From NCBI RefSeq assembly GCF_937146585.1, contig NZ_CAKZRO010000024.1, positions 1 to 35,525 on the forward strand: a stretch of DNA of 35,525 nucleotides, written 5' to 3'. This document shows positions 29,318 through 35,525 of this stretch, piece by piece. The position numbers and the translations under genes are program-made. Below the pieces are notes generated by a model. It had not been told where the DNA came from and made no database searches. It was given only the letters and a program-made list of their open reading frames with translations. Each line of letters opens with the position of its first letter. Position 1 is the stretch's first letter. This DNA comes from an uncultured Halorubrum sp. (GTDB taxonomy: Archaea > Halobacteriota > Halobacteria > Halobacteriales > Haloferacaceae).

Positions 29318-30304
29318 ATGTCTCGGCTCGCGTTCCGCGCGGCCGCGGCGGCCGTCGGCGTCGGCCTGCTCGTGGTGTACCTGGCCGCGGCGCTGTTCGT
29401 CGCCGACCTGCTGCGCGCGGTCTGGGCCGCCCGGCCGGACCTCCCGGTCCTCCTCGCGCTCCTCGCCGCGACCGCGCTCGCGTCGGCGTACCTCAGCTAC
29501 CGGCTCGGCACCGCGCAGATCCTCGCGAACCTCGAGGGCGACCGCGTCCCCCGGGAGCGGGCCCCCGACCTCCACCGGCGGATCGACTCGCTCGCGGCGC
29601 GGATGGACGTCGAGCGCCCGGCGCTGTACGTCACCGACGCCCGCGCGCCGAACGCGTTCGCGGTCGGCGGCGGGAGCGACGGCGGCGCGCTGGTGATCGA
29701 CCGGTCGCTGTTCCGGCTGCTCGCCCCCCGGGAGGTCGAAGCGATATTCGCGCACGAGCTGGCGCACCTGGAGGGGAACGACGGCCTCGCGATCGCGATG
29801 GCCGACGGGGTCGGCCGCTCGCTGGTCGGGTTCGCCACCGTGGCCGCGCTCCCGGCGCTGCTCGCGCTGTCGGGGCTCGCGGCCGCCTCGGCGTGGATCC
29901 GCGGACGGCCGGGCGACCGGTCCGGCTCCTTCGCGCGGCTCCACCGGGCGCTCGCGGGCGCGCTGTTCGCCGGGTTCGTCCTCGCGACGCTCGTCGCGCG
30001 GTCGCGCTCGCGCAGGCGGGAGTTCGCGGCCGACGACCGCGCGGCGGAGGTGACCGGCGACCCGGTGGCGCTCGCGCGGGCGCTGCGCCGGATCGAGCGC
30101 GCCACCGACCCGACGTGGTCGTTCGCGCCGTTCTCGACGAACAAGCGGACCGACGAGGCGGCCGAGCGCTGGCTGTCGACCCACCCGTCGACGGACGAGC
30201 GCGTCGAGCGGCTGCGCGAGCTGGCCGAGTCGCAGGGCCCGACGCGGCGGATCCCGGCGGGGCCATCGCGGGCGGCCGGCAGACCGGGACGGTCGCGGCG
30301 GTGA
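29318..30304 (+). CDS. M48-family (HtpX-like) membrane metalloprotease
   Basis: A 328-residue zinc protease of the HtpX/Ste24-like group, probably cleaving damaged membrane proteins. Two N-terminal membrane segments (about 10-32 and 42-62) precede the catalytic domain. The zinc motif is HELAH (146-150), with the third ligand Glu235 in EFAADDRAAEVTG. A hydrophobic pair of segments (about 168-226) interrupts the domain as in HtpX. The WLSTHPSTDERVERL stretch near the C-terminus is typical of the family. The last ~25 residues are basic and Pro/Gly-rich. No firm TATA box; start chosen where the membrane signal begins. Divergent from the M29 peptidase gene. Confidence 0.9.
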   Translation: MSRLAFRAAAAAVGVGLLVVYLAAALFVADLLRAVWAARPDLPVLLALLAATALASAYLSYRLGTAQILANLEGDRVPRERAPDLHRRIDSLAARMDVERPALYVTDARAPNAFAVGGGSDGGALVIDRSLFRLLAPREVEAIFAHELAHLEGNDGLAIAMADGVGRSLVGFATVAALPALLALSGLAAASAWIRGRPGDRSGSFARLHRALAGALFAGFVLATLVARSRSRRREFAADDRAAEVTGDPVALARALRRIERATDPTWSFAPFSTNKRTDEAAERWLSTHPSTDERVERLRELAESQGPTRRIPAGPSRAAGRPGRSRR

Positions 30305-30333
30305 GCGACCGCCCGCGACGTCGACCGGGCGCT

Positions 30334-30375
30334 GCGAGGCGGGGCGGGGCGGACGCCGCGAGGCGGAGCGGACGC
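30334..30375. repeat. Short imperfect tandem repeat in a convergent gap
   Basis: Two copies of a GCGAGGCGG...CGGACGC unit (30334-30356 and 30358-30375), the second five bases shorter, between convergent stop codons. Probably local slippage. Confidence 0.35.
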
Positions 30376-30385
30376 TACGGCGCCG

Positions 30386-31693
30386 CTACAGGTCGTACTG
30401 TTCGCGCGTCACGTCGTCGAGGCCGGAGTCCGCCAGCACGTCCGCCGGCACGAGCATGTCGAGCTGGACGACGCCCGGGAGCCGGCCGATCTGGACCCCG
30501 CCGGTGAACGTACACCGGGCGCGGACCTCGCCCTCGCTCATGTCGAGGAGCGTCCCGGCGCGGTCGAAGGCGTTCTGCGTGGCGTCGTTGACGGTCGCGC
30601 CGGAGCCGATCACCTGGATCGGGGCGGCGTCGGTGTCGACGTCGACGCCGTGTTCCGCACCAAGCGCCTCGCCCGCCGCGGCCTCCTCCTCGCTGTACGG
30701 CGCGCTGATGAACGGGAGGTCCTCCGCGTTCGGGAGGAGGACGGGCCCGTCGAGGTCGACGTCGTCGATCACCTCGACGTCCATCGTGACCGTCCCGCTC
30801 ACGTCAGTGGTGTGCAAGGAGAGCTCGCCGTCGCCCTGGTTCGCGTGGAGGTCGCCGACGTAGATCCCGCCGCCGTCGACGACGACCGGGCAGATCAGCG
30901 TCGCGCCCGCCCGGACCTCGGGGACGTCCATGTGGCCGTCGGTGCGCAGGTCGAGGTCGGCCTCGGTCTCGACGCCGTAGTCGTGGTCGGCGCCGATGAG
31001 GTTCTGCCCGAAGTCGCCGGCGTTGTGCGAGTCGGGCATCGTGACCGGCGGGGTGGTCCCGATGTTCCCGATGAACGGCCGCAGGCGACCGAGCGTGCCG
31101 GGCATCTCGTCCGGCTCGTACAGCAGGATCGGGTGTTGCCGGGCGTTCTCGGGGATGTCCATCACGCGCTCGGCGTCGGTCGCGAGCTCGTGGGCGCCGT
31201 CCTTATCGAGGGTGATCCCGACCGCGTTCTCGTGGTCGAACGCGACGGTGTAGCCGTACTCGAAGCCGAACGAGGAGGCGTTCGCGCCGCACTCGGCACA
31301 GCGGATCGCGTCCTCGCCGGTGCCCTCGACGACGGAGTCCGGCCACGTCGCGCCGCACTCGGGACAGCGGTGGTCGACGAACGGGTCGTCGCCGAACGCC
31401 TCGTCGCGCTCCGCCATCGACCCCGTGCTGGTCGCCATGCTCGTCACCTCCACGTCGCGGATGTGGATCGCGACGGCGTCGCCGACCTCGGCACCCTCGA
31501 CGCGGATCGGTCGCGTCACCTCGTGGCCCCCGCGGAACGACGGCGTCACCATCGGCCCCCAACAGCCCGGCGGCGTGTACGTCTGTACCGTCCCGCCGTC
31601 GGCGACCGTGCCCGCCCACTCCTGGTCGGGCCCGACGAGGCCGAGCGTGTACTGGTCGACGTACAGCTCCTCTTGAACGCCTTGCTGTGACAT
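30386..31693 (-). CDS. Acetamidase/formamidase family protein with zinc-knuckle insertion
   Basis: A 435-residue amidohydrolase of the FmdA/AmdA family, expected to release ammonia from short-chain amides. Family stretches include GAEVGDAVAIHIRDVEV (about 69-85), RPFIGNIGTTPP, NAGDFGQNL, GGGIYVGDLHANQGDGEL and IQVIGSGATVNDATQNAF. At about 109-134 there are two Cys pairs, CPEC and CAEC, spaced like a small zinc ribbon inside the barrel. The start at 31693 is supported by a TATA box (minus GATTATG, 31721-31727); the frame is open to a TTG at 31930 but that region is not protein-like. No amide or urea transporter is nearby, so the substrate is open. Divergent from nadA. Confidence 0.88.
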   Translation of the reverse strand: MSQQGVQEELYVDQYTLGLVGPDQEWAGTVADGGTVQTYTPPGCWGPMVTPSFRGGHEVTRPIRVEGAEVGDAVAIHIRDVEVTSMATSTGSMAERDEAFGDDPFVDHRCPECGATWPDSVVEGTGEDAIRCAECGANASSFGFEYGYTVAFDHENAVGITLDKDGAHELATDAERVMDIPENARQHPILLYEPDEMPGTLGRLRPFIGNIGTTPPVTMPDSHNAGDFGQNLIGADHDYGVETEADLDLRTDGHMDVPEVRAGATLICPVVVDGGGIYVGDLHANQGDGELSLHTTDVSGTVTMDVEVIDDVDLDGPVLLPNAEDLPFISAPYSEEEAAAGEALGAEHGVDVDTDAAPIQVIGSGATVNDATQNAFDRAGTLLDMSEGEVRARCTFTGGVQIGRLPGVVQLDMLVPADVLADSGLDDVTREQYDL

Positions 31694-31720
31694 GTCGTAC
31701 GTTGGTACGGAGTGGCACGG

Positions 31721-31727
31721 CATAATC
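31721..31727 (-). promoter_or_regulatory. TATA box of the amidase gene
   Basis: Minus-strand GATTATG about 31 bases before the ATG at 31693; it predicts a leader of a few bases and rules out the more upstream start codons. Confidence 0.5.
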
Positions 31728-31941
31728 GTGCCGCTCGCGGCCCCGAGCGCCGGGACCGGCGACCGGCGGTCCGCGGGGAACTCGACCGCGACGCGCGGTC
31801 GCGACGTCCCCGCTTCCAGTTTCGAGACGACGGGGCCGCGATACCGAGAAGGACCCTCTGCCCGGCGCGAAGGCGGCGACGAGCGGCGGTACAGGCGATT
31901 CGATACGCGTCTGTAAGACAATTCACTCAATCACGAGCGCT

Positions 31942-31966
31942 TGTTGAAGACAAAATCTTTTCAACA
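31942..31966. promoter_or_regulatory. Inverted repeat upstream of the nadA promoter
   Basis: TGTTGAA and TTCAACA, seven perfect pairs in the arms of a 25-base imperfect palindrome, centred about 27 bases upstream of the nadA TATA-like element. Good shape for a dimeric regulator site; regulator unknown. Confidence 0.45.
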
Positions 31967-31971
31967 CGCAG

Positions 31972-31991
31972 TCGTACAGATTAGAGTACGA
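31972..31991. promoter_or_regulatory. Inverted repeat enclosing the nadA TATA-like element
   Basis: TCGTAC-8-GTACGA, six perfect pairs. The 8-base spacer (AGATTAGA) is the only TATA-like sequence at the right distance (about 23 bases) from the ATG at 32004. A repressor bound here would block the basal factors. Confidence 0.5.
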
Positions 31992-32003
31992 AGGTATCCG
32001 ACT

Positions 32004-33134
32004 ATGCCAGCAATGGAAACCGCTGAGTTCGATACCGATCTCAGTCTGTTCAAATACGACGATCTCGAACAGCTTCCGCCGGAATACCGAACGCTCGAAG
32101 AGGACGAGCGAACGGAGCGCATCGAGGCGGCCCTGGAGACGCTCGGTGACGACGTGGTGATCTTGGGCCACAACTACCAGCGGCGGGAGATCGTCGAGCA
32201 CGCGGACTTCGTCGGCGACTCCTACCAGCTGAGCAAGGAGGCCGCGAACGCCGACGCGGAGTACGTGATCTTCGGGGGCGTGACGTTCATGGCCGAGTCC
32301 GCGGACATCATCACGGACCCCGACCAGCGCGTCATCCTCCCCAGCATGGAGGCGTCCTGCCCGATGGCCGGGATGGCCGAAGCGCTCCAAGTCGACGCGG
32401 CGTGGGCGGAGCTCACCGCGGCGACGGACGCCGACATCGTGCCGGTGACGTACATGAACAGCTACGCCGACCTCAAGGCGTTCTGCGCGGAGCAGGGCGG
32501 GCTCGTCTGCACGTCCTCGAACGCCCACGACGCGTTCGAGTACGCCCTCGACGAGGGCGACAAGGTGCTGTTCCTCCCCGACAAACACCTCGGGGAAAAC
32601 ACCGCCCACCGGCTGGGACTGGAAGGCGAGGTCGCCGAGTGGGACCCGTGGGACGCCGCGTCGGCGGACGCGGGCGAGGTCGTCGAGAGCGACGTGATCC
32701 TGTGGGACGGCTACTGTCAGGTTCACGAGCGCTTCCGGGCCTCGCACGTCGAGCAGGTCCGCGACGAGCACGACGACGTCAGCGTCGTCGTCCACCCAGA
32801 GTGCCGCCGCGAGGTCGTCGAGGCGGCCGACGTGGTCGGGTCGACGGCGACGATCTGCGAGACGGTCGCGAACGCCGACCCCGGCGACACGTGGGCGATC
32901 GGGACGGAGATCCACCTCGCGCAGCACCTCCAGCGGTGGCACCCCGAGGTGAACGTCGTCCCGCTCTGCGGCGACGCCTGTATGGACTGTAACGCGATGC
33001 GGCAGATCGACCCCAACTACCTGACGTGGGTCCTCGAGGAGCTGGTCGCGGGCCGCGAGCCTAACGTCGTCGAGGTCGCGCCCGAGGAGAAGGAGCTCGC
33101 GCGGGTCGCGCTCGACCGGATGCTGGAGATCTGA
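32004..33134 (+). CDS. nadA: Quinolinate synthase
   Basis: Condenses iminoaspartate (from NadB) with dihydroxyacetone phosphate to quinolinate, using a [4Fe-4S] cluster; cytoplasmic. The 376-residue protein shows VVILGHNYQRREIVEHADFVGDS (51-73), the likely cluster cysteines Cys119 (EASCPMA), Cys238 (WDGYCQVHERF) and Cys329 (CGDACMDCNAM), plus VTYMNSYADLKAF and GTEIHLAQHLQ. The N-terminus has a haloarchaeal extension of about 30 acidic residues. The ATG at 32004 is preferred; another in-frame ATG is nine bases downstream. First gene of the nadA-nadB-nadC operon. The first 30 or so codons are more AT-rich than the rest. Confidence 0.95.
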   Translation: MPAMETAEFDTDLSLFKYDDLEQLPPEYRTLEEDERTERIEAALETLGDDVVILGHNYQRREIVEHADFVGDSYQLSKEAANADAEYVIFGGVTFMAESADIITDPDQRVILPSMEASCPMAGMAEALQVDAAWAELTAATDADIVPVTYMNSYADLKAFCAEQGGLVCTSSNAHDAFEYALDEGDKVLFLPDKHLGENTAHRLGLEGEVAEWDPWDAASADAGEVVESDVILWDGYCQVHERFRASHVEQVRDEHDDVSVVVHPECRREVVEAADVVGSTATICETVANADPGDTWAIGTEIHLAQHLQRWHPEVNVVPLCGDACMDCNAMRQIDPNYLTWVLEELVAGREPNVVEVAPEEKELARVALDRMLEI

Positions 33135-33136
33135 CG

Positions 33137-34729
33137 ATGGCGGGACACGAGACCACCGACGTGCTCGTCGTCGGGGCCGGAATCGGCGGGCTGGCCGCCG
33201 CGCTCGCCGCGGTCCGCGAGGGCCGGGACGTCCTCGTCGCCACGAAGTCGACCCGCCCGGAGGGGGCGTCGTCGTGGTGGGCGCAGGGCGGGATCGCCGT
33301 CGCCCGCGACGACCCGGCGCAGTTTCGGCGGGACATCGTCGCGGCCTCCGACGGCACGGCCGACCTCGACGCCGTCGAGACGCTCGTCGAGAACGCGAAC
33401 GAGGCGGTGTCCGACGTGCTCGTCGACACGCTGGACGTGTCGTTCGACGGCGACGCGGACCCGAGCGACGGCCCGGACGGAACGCCGGCAGCGGCCGGAG
33501 CGACCGGATCGAGCCTGACCGGCGGCGGCGGCTTCGACTTCGGCCGCGAGGCCGCGCACAGCGAGGACCGGATCCTCCACGTGGGCGCGGCGACGGGCAA
33601 GCACGTCCACGTCCCCTTCCTGAACCACCTCGACGACCGGGACGGCGTGGAGATCCGGACCGACGCCGCCGCCTTGGAACTGATCCGCCACGAGGGGCGG
33701 ATCCACGGTGCCGTGGTCGAGTCCGGGGGCGAGCGCGAGCCCGTCTACGCCGGCGCGACGGTGCTGGCGACCGGCGGGATCGGCGACCTGTTCCCGCGCT
33801 CGACGAACCCCGCGGGGTCCACCGGCGACGGGATCGCGATGGCCGCGCTCGCCGGAGCGGACGTGACGGACATGGAGTACGTCCAGTACCACCCGACGGC
33901 GTACGCGGCCGACGCCGACGGGGACGGCTTCCTCGTCAGCGAGGCGGTCCGGGGCGAGGGCGCGGTCCTGCGGAACGGCGACGGCGAGCGGTTCATGCCC
34001 GGCTACCACGAGGACGCCGAGCTGGCCCCCCGCGACGTGGTCTCGCGGGCGGTCGCCGCCGAGCGCCGGGCCACCGGCGAGGTGCGGCTGGACGTGAGCC
34101 CGCTCGACTTCGCCGGCGAGTTCCCCGGGCTCGCCGAGAAGTGCGCGGACCGGGGCGTCGACCCGACCGACGGCGTTCCGGTCGCGCCGGCCGAGCACTT
34201 CCTCTGCGGCGGCGTCGCCGTCGACGACCGCGGGCGGACGAGCCTCGACGGGCTCTACGCCGTCGGCGAGTGCGCGCGTACCGGGCTCCACGGCGCGAAC
34301 CGGCTCGCGTCGACGAGCCTCCTCGAGGGGCTCGTCTGGGGGCTCCGCGCCGGCGCGGACGCGTCCCGCGGCGGCGACGACGCCGAACGCGTCGACCCGC
34401 CGGCGCTCTCGGACCGCGACCCCGCCCTCCCGGACGACTTCGCCCGGCAGAAGTTCCGGCGGCTGCGGCGCGTGATGGACGAGTGCGTCGGCATCGAGCG
34501 CGACCCGGCCGAGCTGCGGCGCGCGCTCGGCGTCCTCCGACGACTGAAGGGCGAGGTCGACTCCTACGTGCGGACCCGGACCTCCCGCTCGCTGTACGAG
34601 CTCCGCAACGCGACCGTGACGGGGCTGTTGGTGACCCGGCACGCGCTGGCGAACGACGAGAGCGTCGGGACGCACTACCGACTCGACGAGGGCGAGGCGA
34701 CGGACCCCCGCCCGACGGCCGACGACTGA
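33137..34729 (+). CDS. nadB: L-aspartate oxidase
   Basis: FAD-dependent enzyme that oxidises aspartate to iminoaspartate for NadA. The 530-residue protein begins with the dinucleotide-binding VLVVGAGIGGLAAALAAV (9-26), then SSWWAQGGIAVA. It continues with GREAAHSEDRILHVG, the capping-domain segment MEYVQYHPTAYA, AEHFLCGGVAVDDRGRTSLDGLYAVGECA and GANRLASTSLLEGLVWG. An Ala/Gly/Asp-rich low-complexity insertion interrupts the sequence at about residues 108-132, before GFDFGREAAHS. The ATG is two bases after the nadA stop, and the stop shares a base with the nadC ATG. Confidence 0.95.
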   Translation: MAGHETTDVLVVGAGIGGLAAALAAVREGRDVLVATKSTRPEGASSWWAQGGIAVARDDPAQFRRDIVAASDGTADLDAVETLVENANEAVSDVLVDTLDVSFDGDADPSDGPDGTPAAAGATGSSLTGGGGFDFGREAAHSEDRILHVGAATGKHVHVPFLNHLDDRDGVEIRTDAAALELIRHEGRIHGAVVESGGEREPVYAGATVLATGGIGDLFPRSTNPAGSTGDGIAMAALAGADVTDMEYVQYHPTAYAADADGDGFLVSEAVRGEGAVLRNGDGERFMPGYHEDAELAPRDVVSRAVAAERRATGEVRLDVSPLDFAGEFPGLAEKCADRGVDPTDGVPVAPAEHFLCGGVAVDDRGRTSLDGLYAVGECARTGLHGANRLASTSLLEGLVWGLRAGADASRGGDDAERVDPPALSDRDPALPDDFARQKFRRLRRVMDECVGIERDPAELRRALGVLRRLKGEVDSYVRTRTSRSLYELRNATVTGLLVTRHALANDESVGTHYRLDEGEATDPRPTADD

Positions 34730-35525
34730 TGCTCACCGACAGCGACGTCGAGCGGTGGCTGCGCGAGGACGTGGGCCACCACGACGTGACCAACGACGTG
34801 CCCGGCGAGACGACCGGCCGGCTCGTCGCCAAGGAGTCCGGCGTCGCGGCGGGGGTCGACGCCGCGACCGCGGTGTTCGACTACCTCGACGTCGACGTGA
34901 CAGAGCGCGTCGCGGACGGCGCCGGCGTCGCCCCCGGCGACGCCCTGTTGCGCGTTCGGGGTCCGGCGACGGCGGTCCTCCGCGGCGAGCGCGTCGCCGT
35001 GAACGTCGCGGCCCACGCCTCGGGCGTCGCGACGGCGACCGACGCCGCGGTCGCGGCCGCCCGCGAGGTCGACGACGACGTCCGGGTCGCGGCGACTCGC
35101 AAGACGACGCCCGGGCTCCGCGGGGTCGAGAAGCGCGCGGTCGCGGCCGCCGGCGGCGACACCCATCGGCTCGACCTCTCGCACATGGTCATGGTCAAGG
35201 ACAACCACGTCGCGGAGCTGGGGCTGACGGAGGCGATAGAGCGCTTCCGCGAGCGCGCCTCCTTCGCGACGAACGTCGAGGTCGAGGTCGAGGGCCCGGA
35301 CGCCGCCGCGCGCGCCGCCGCTGCCGGCGCCGACGTCGTCCTCCTCGACAACATGACGCCCGCCGAGACGGCGGCCGCAGTGGACCGCGTGCGGGGCCGT
35401 GACGCCGACGCGCTGACCGAGGCCTCGGGCGGGATCACCGTCGAGACCGTCCCGGACTACGCCGCGACGGGCGTGGACGTGATCTCGATGGGCGGGCTCA
35501 CGCACTCCGCGCCGGCGCTCGACCT
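34729..35525 (+). CDS. nadC: Nicotinate-nucleotide pyrophosphorylase (partial, runs off the window)
   Basis: Converts quinolinate and PRPP to nicotinate mononucleotide, the last step shared by this operon. The visible 265 residues hold the N-terminal domain (ERWLREDVGHHDVTNDV), AATRKTTPGLRGVEKRAVAAAGGDTHR, LDLSHMVMVKDNHVAE, VEVEVEG, VVLLDNMTP, EASGGI and DVISMGGLTHSAPALD, so nearly the entire enzyme is present and only the last few residues lie outside. The ATG overlaps the nadB stop by one base (TGATG), indicating translational coupling. Confidence 0.94.
   Translation, partial: MLTDSDVERWLREDVGHHDVTNDVPGETTGRLVAKESGVAAGVDAATAVFDYLDVDVTERVADGAGVAPGDALLRVRGPATAVLRGERVAVNVAAHASGVATATDAAVAAAREVDDDVRVAATRKTTPGLRGVEKRAVAAAGGDTHRLDLSHMVMVKDNHVAELGLTEAIERFRERASFATNVEVEVEGPDAAARAAAAGADVVLLDNMTPAETAAAVDRVRGRDADALTEASGGITVETVPDYAATGVDVISMGGLTHSAPALD

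Larger units (their letters stand above)
31694..32003. other. 310-base divergent gap between the amidase gene and nadA
   Basis: No convincing gene. It holds the amidase TATA box, about 180 bases of ordinary GC-rich DNA (31730-31910), and then a distinctly AT-rich block (31915-32003). That block contains one long inverted repeat (31942-31966), a second one (31972-31991) spanning the presumed nadA core promoter, and a copy of TCACTCAAT near 31923. Confidence 0.55.

Noticed and set aside
30334-30375. Tandem repeat as a possible mobile-element footprint
   Set aside because: Only two imperfect copies, in a convergent gap, with no flanking target duplication; simple slippage in GC-rich DNA is more likely.
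31694-31930. Upstream extension of the amidase gene to a TTG
   Set aside because: The extension is Arg/Ser-rich and not protein-like, and the amidase TATA box lies inside it, so transcription should begin downstream.
31975-31988. TAC...GAGTA resembling a TrmB site before nadA
   Set aside because: The spacer is too short for the TACT-N7/8-GAGTA consensus I remember and the fourth base differs. The palindrome reading TCGTAC-8-GTACGA fits better.
1-35525. CRISPR arrays, tRNA or rRNA genes, insertion sequences, integrases, toxin-antitoxin or defence genes
   Set aside because: I looked for regularly spaced repeats, tRNA T-loop sequences, transposase-like proteins and typical defence domains and found none that I could support.

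Overview
The window is a stretch of haloarchaeal chromosome. The sequence is very GC-rich, the predicted proteins are strongly acidic, most genes lack a Shine-Dalgarno sequence, and many have a TATA box 24-29 bases before the start codon, which is the layout of leaderless haloarchaeal transcripts. Several genes belong to families typical of halophilic archaea (HalX regulator, amphi-Trp protein, DUF2240, PAN, SirR). The gene set would fit Halorubrum or a close relative, but I cannot prove the genus from the sequence alone. I see no tRNA, rRNA, CRISPR array, insertion sequence, integrase or other sign of a mobile island. This is densely packed core chromosome with short gaps.

Layout. 1-2145: AT-richer leader and a membrane-bound chemotaxis transducer resembling the oxygen transducer Htr8. 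2213-4689 (minus): an unknown protein and a DUF2240 protein in one unit, preceded by a NhaC-type antiporter. 4883-5866: Nog1-type GTPase. 5915-10264 (minus): SIMPL-domain lipoprotein, a formate/nitrite-type channel fused to two UspA domains, and a DUF389 membrane protein. 10372-11645: small membrane protein and homoserine kinase. 11793-15591: a tightly coupled metal-uptake operon (substrate-binding lipoprotein, ATPase, permease) ending with its probable DtxR/SirR-type repressor; this matches the Mn uptake locus known from Halobacterium. 15703-18448: DCC thiol-redox protein, then dihydrofolate reductase and thymidylate synthase overlapping by one base, then a DUF457 membrane protein. 18589-24057: PLP aminotransferase, a possible metal-binding protein, a 69-residue membrane protein, aldo/keto reductase, a flippase and a succinylglutamate desuccinylase/aspartoacylase-like protein. 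24096-26397 (minus): small unknown protein, pyruvoyl-dependent arginine decarboxylase and the proteasome-activating ATPase PAN. 26581-28061: a 26-residue leader ORF coupled to a HalX response regulator, an amphi-Trp protein and a small membrane protein. 28086-31693: M29 aminopeptidase, M48 metalloprotease and acetamidase/formamidase. 32004-35525: the de novo NAD operon nadA-nadB-nadC, with nadC cut by the window end.

How it works together. Three groups form clear functional units: Mn uptake with its own repressor, DHFR-thymidylate synthase for dTMP, and NadA-NadB-NadC, which turns aspartate into nicotinate mononucleotide. The rest are mostly single-gene transcription units with their own TATA boxes. 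I did not find a convincing new defence, mobile or biosynthetic system. The best leads are regulatory or architectural: the inverted repeats around the nadA core promoter, the operator-like repeat before the metal operon, the leader ORF overlapping the HalX gene, the channel-UspA fusion, and a His/Glu-cluster protein of unknown function.
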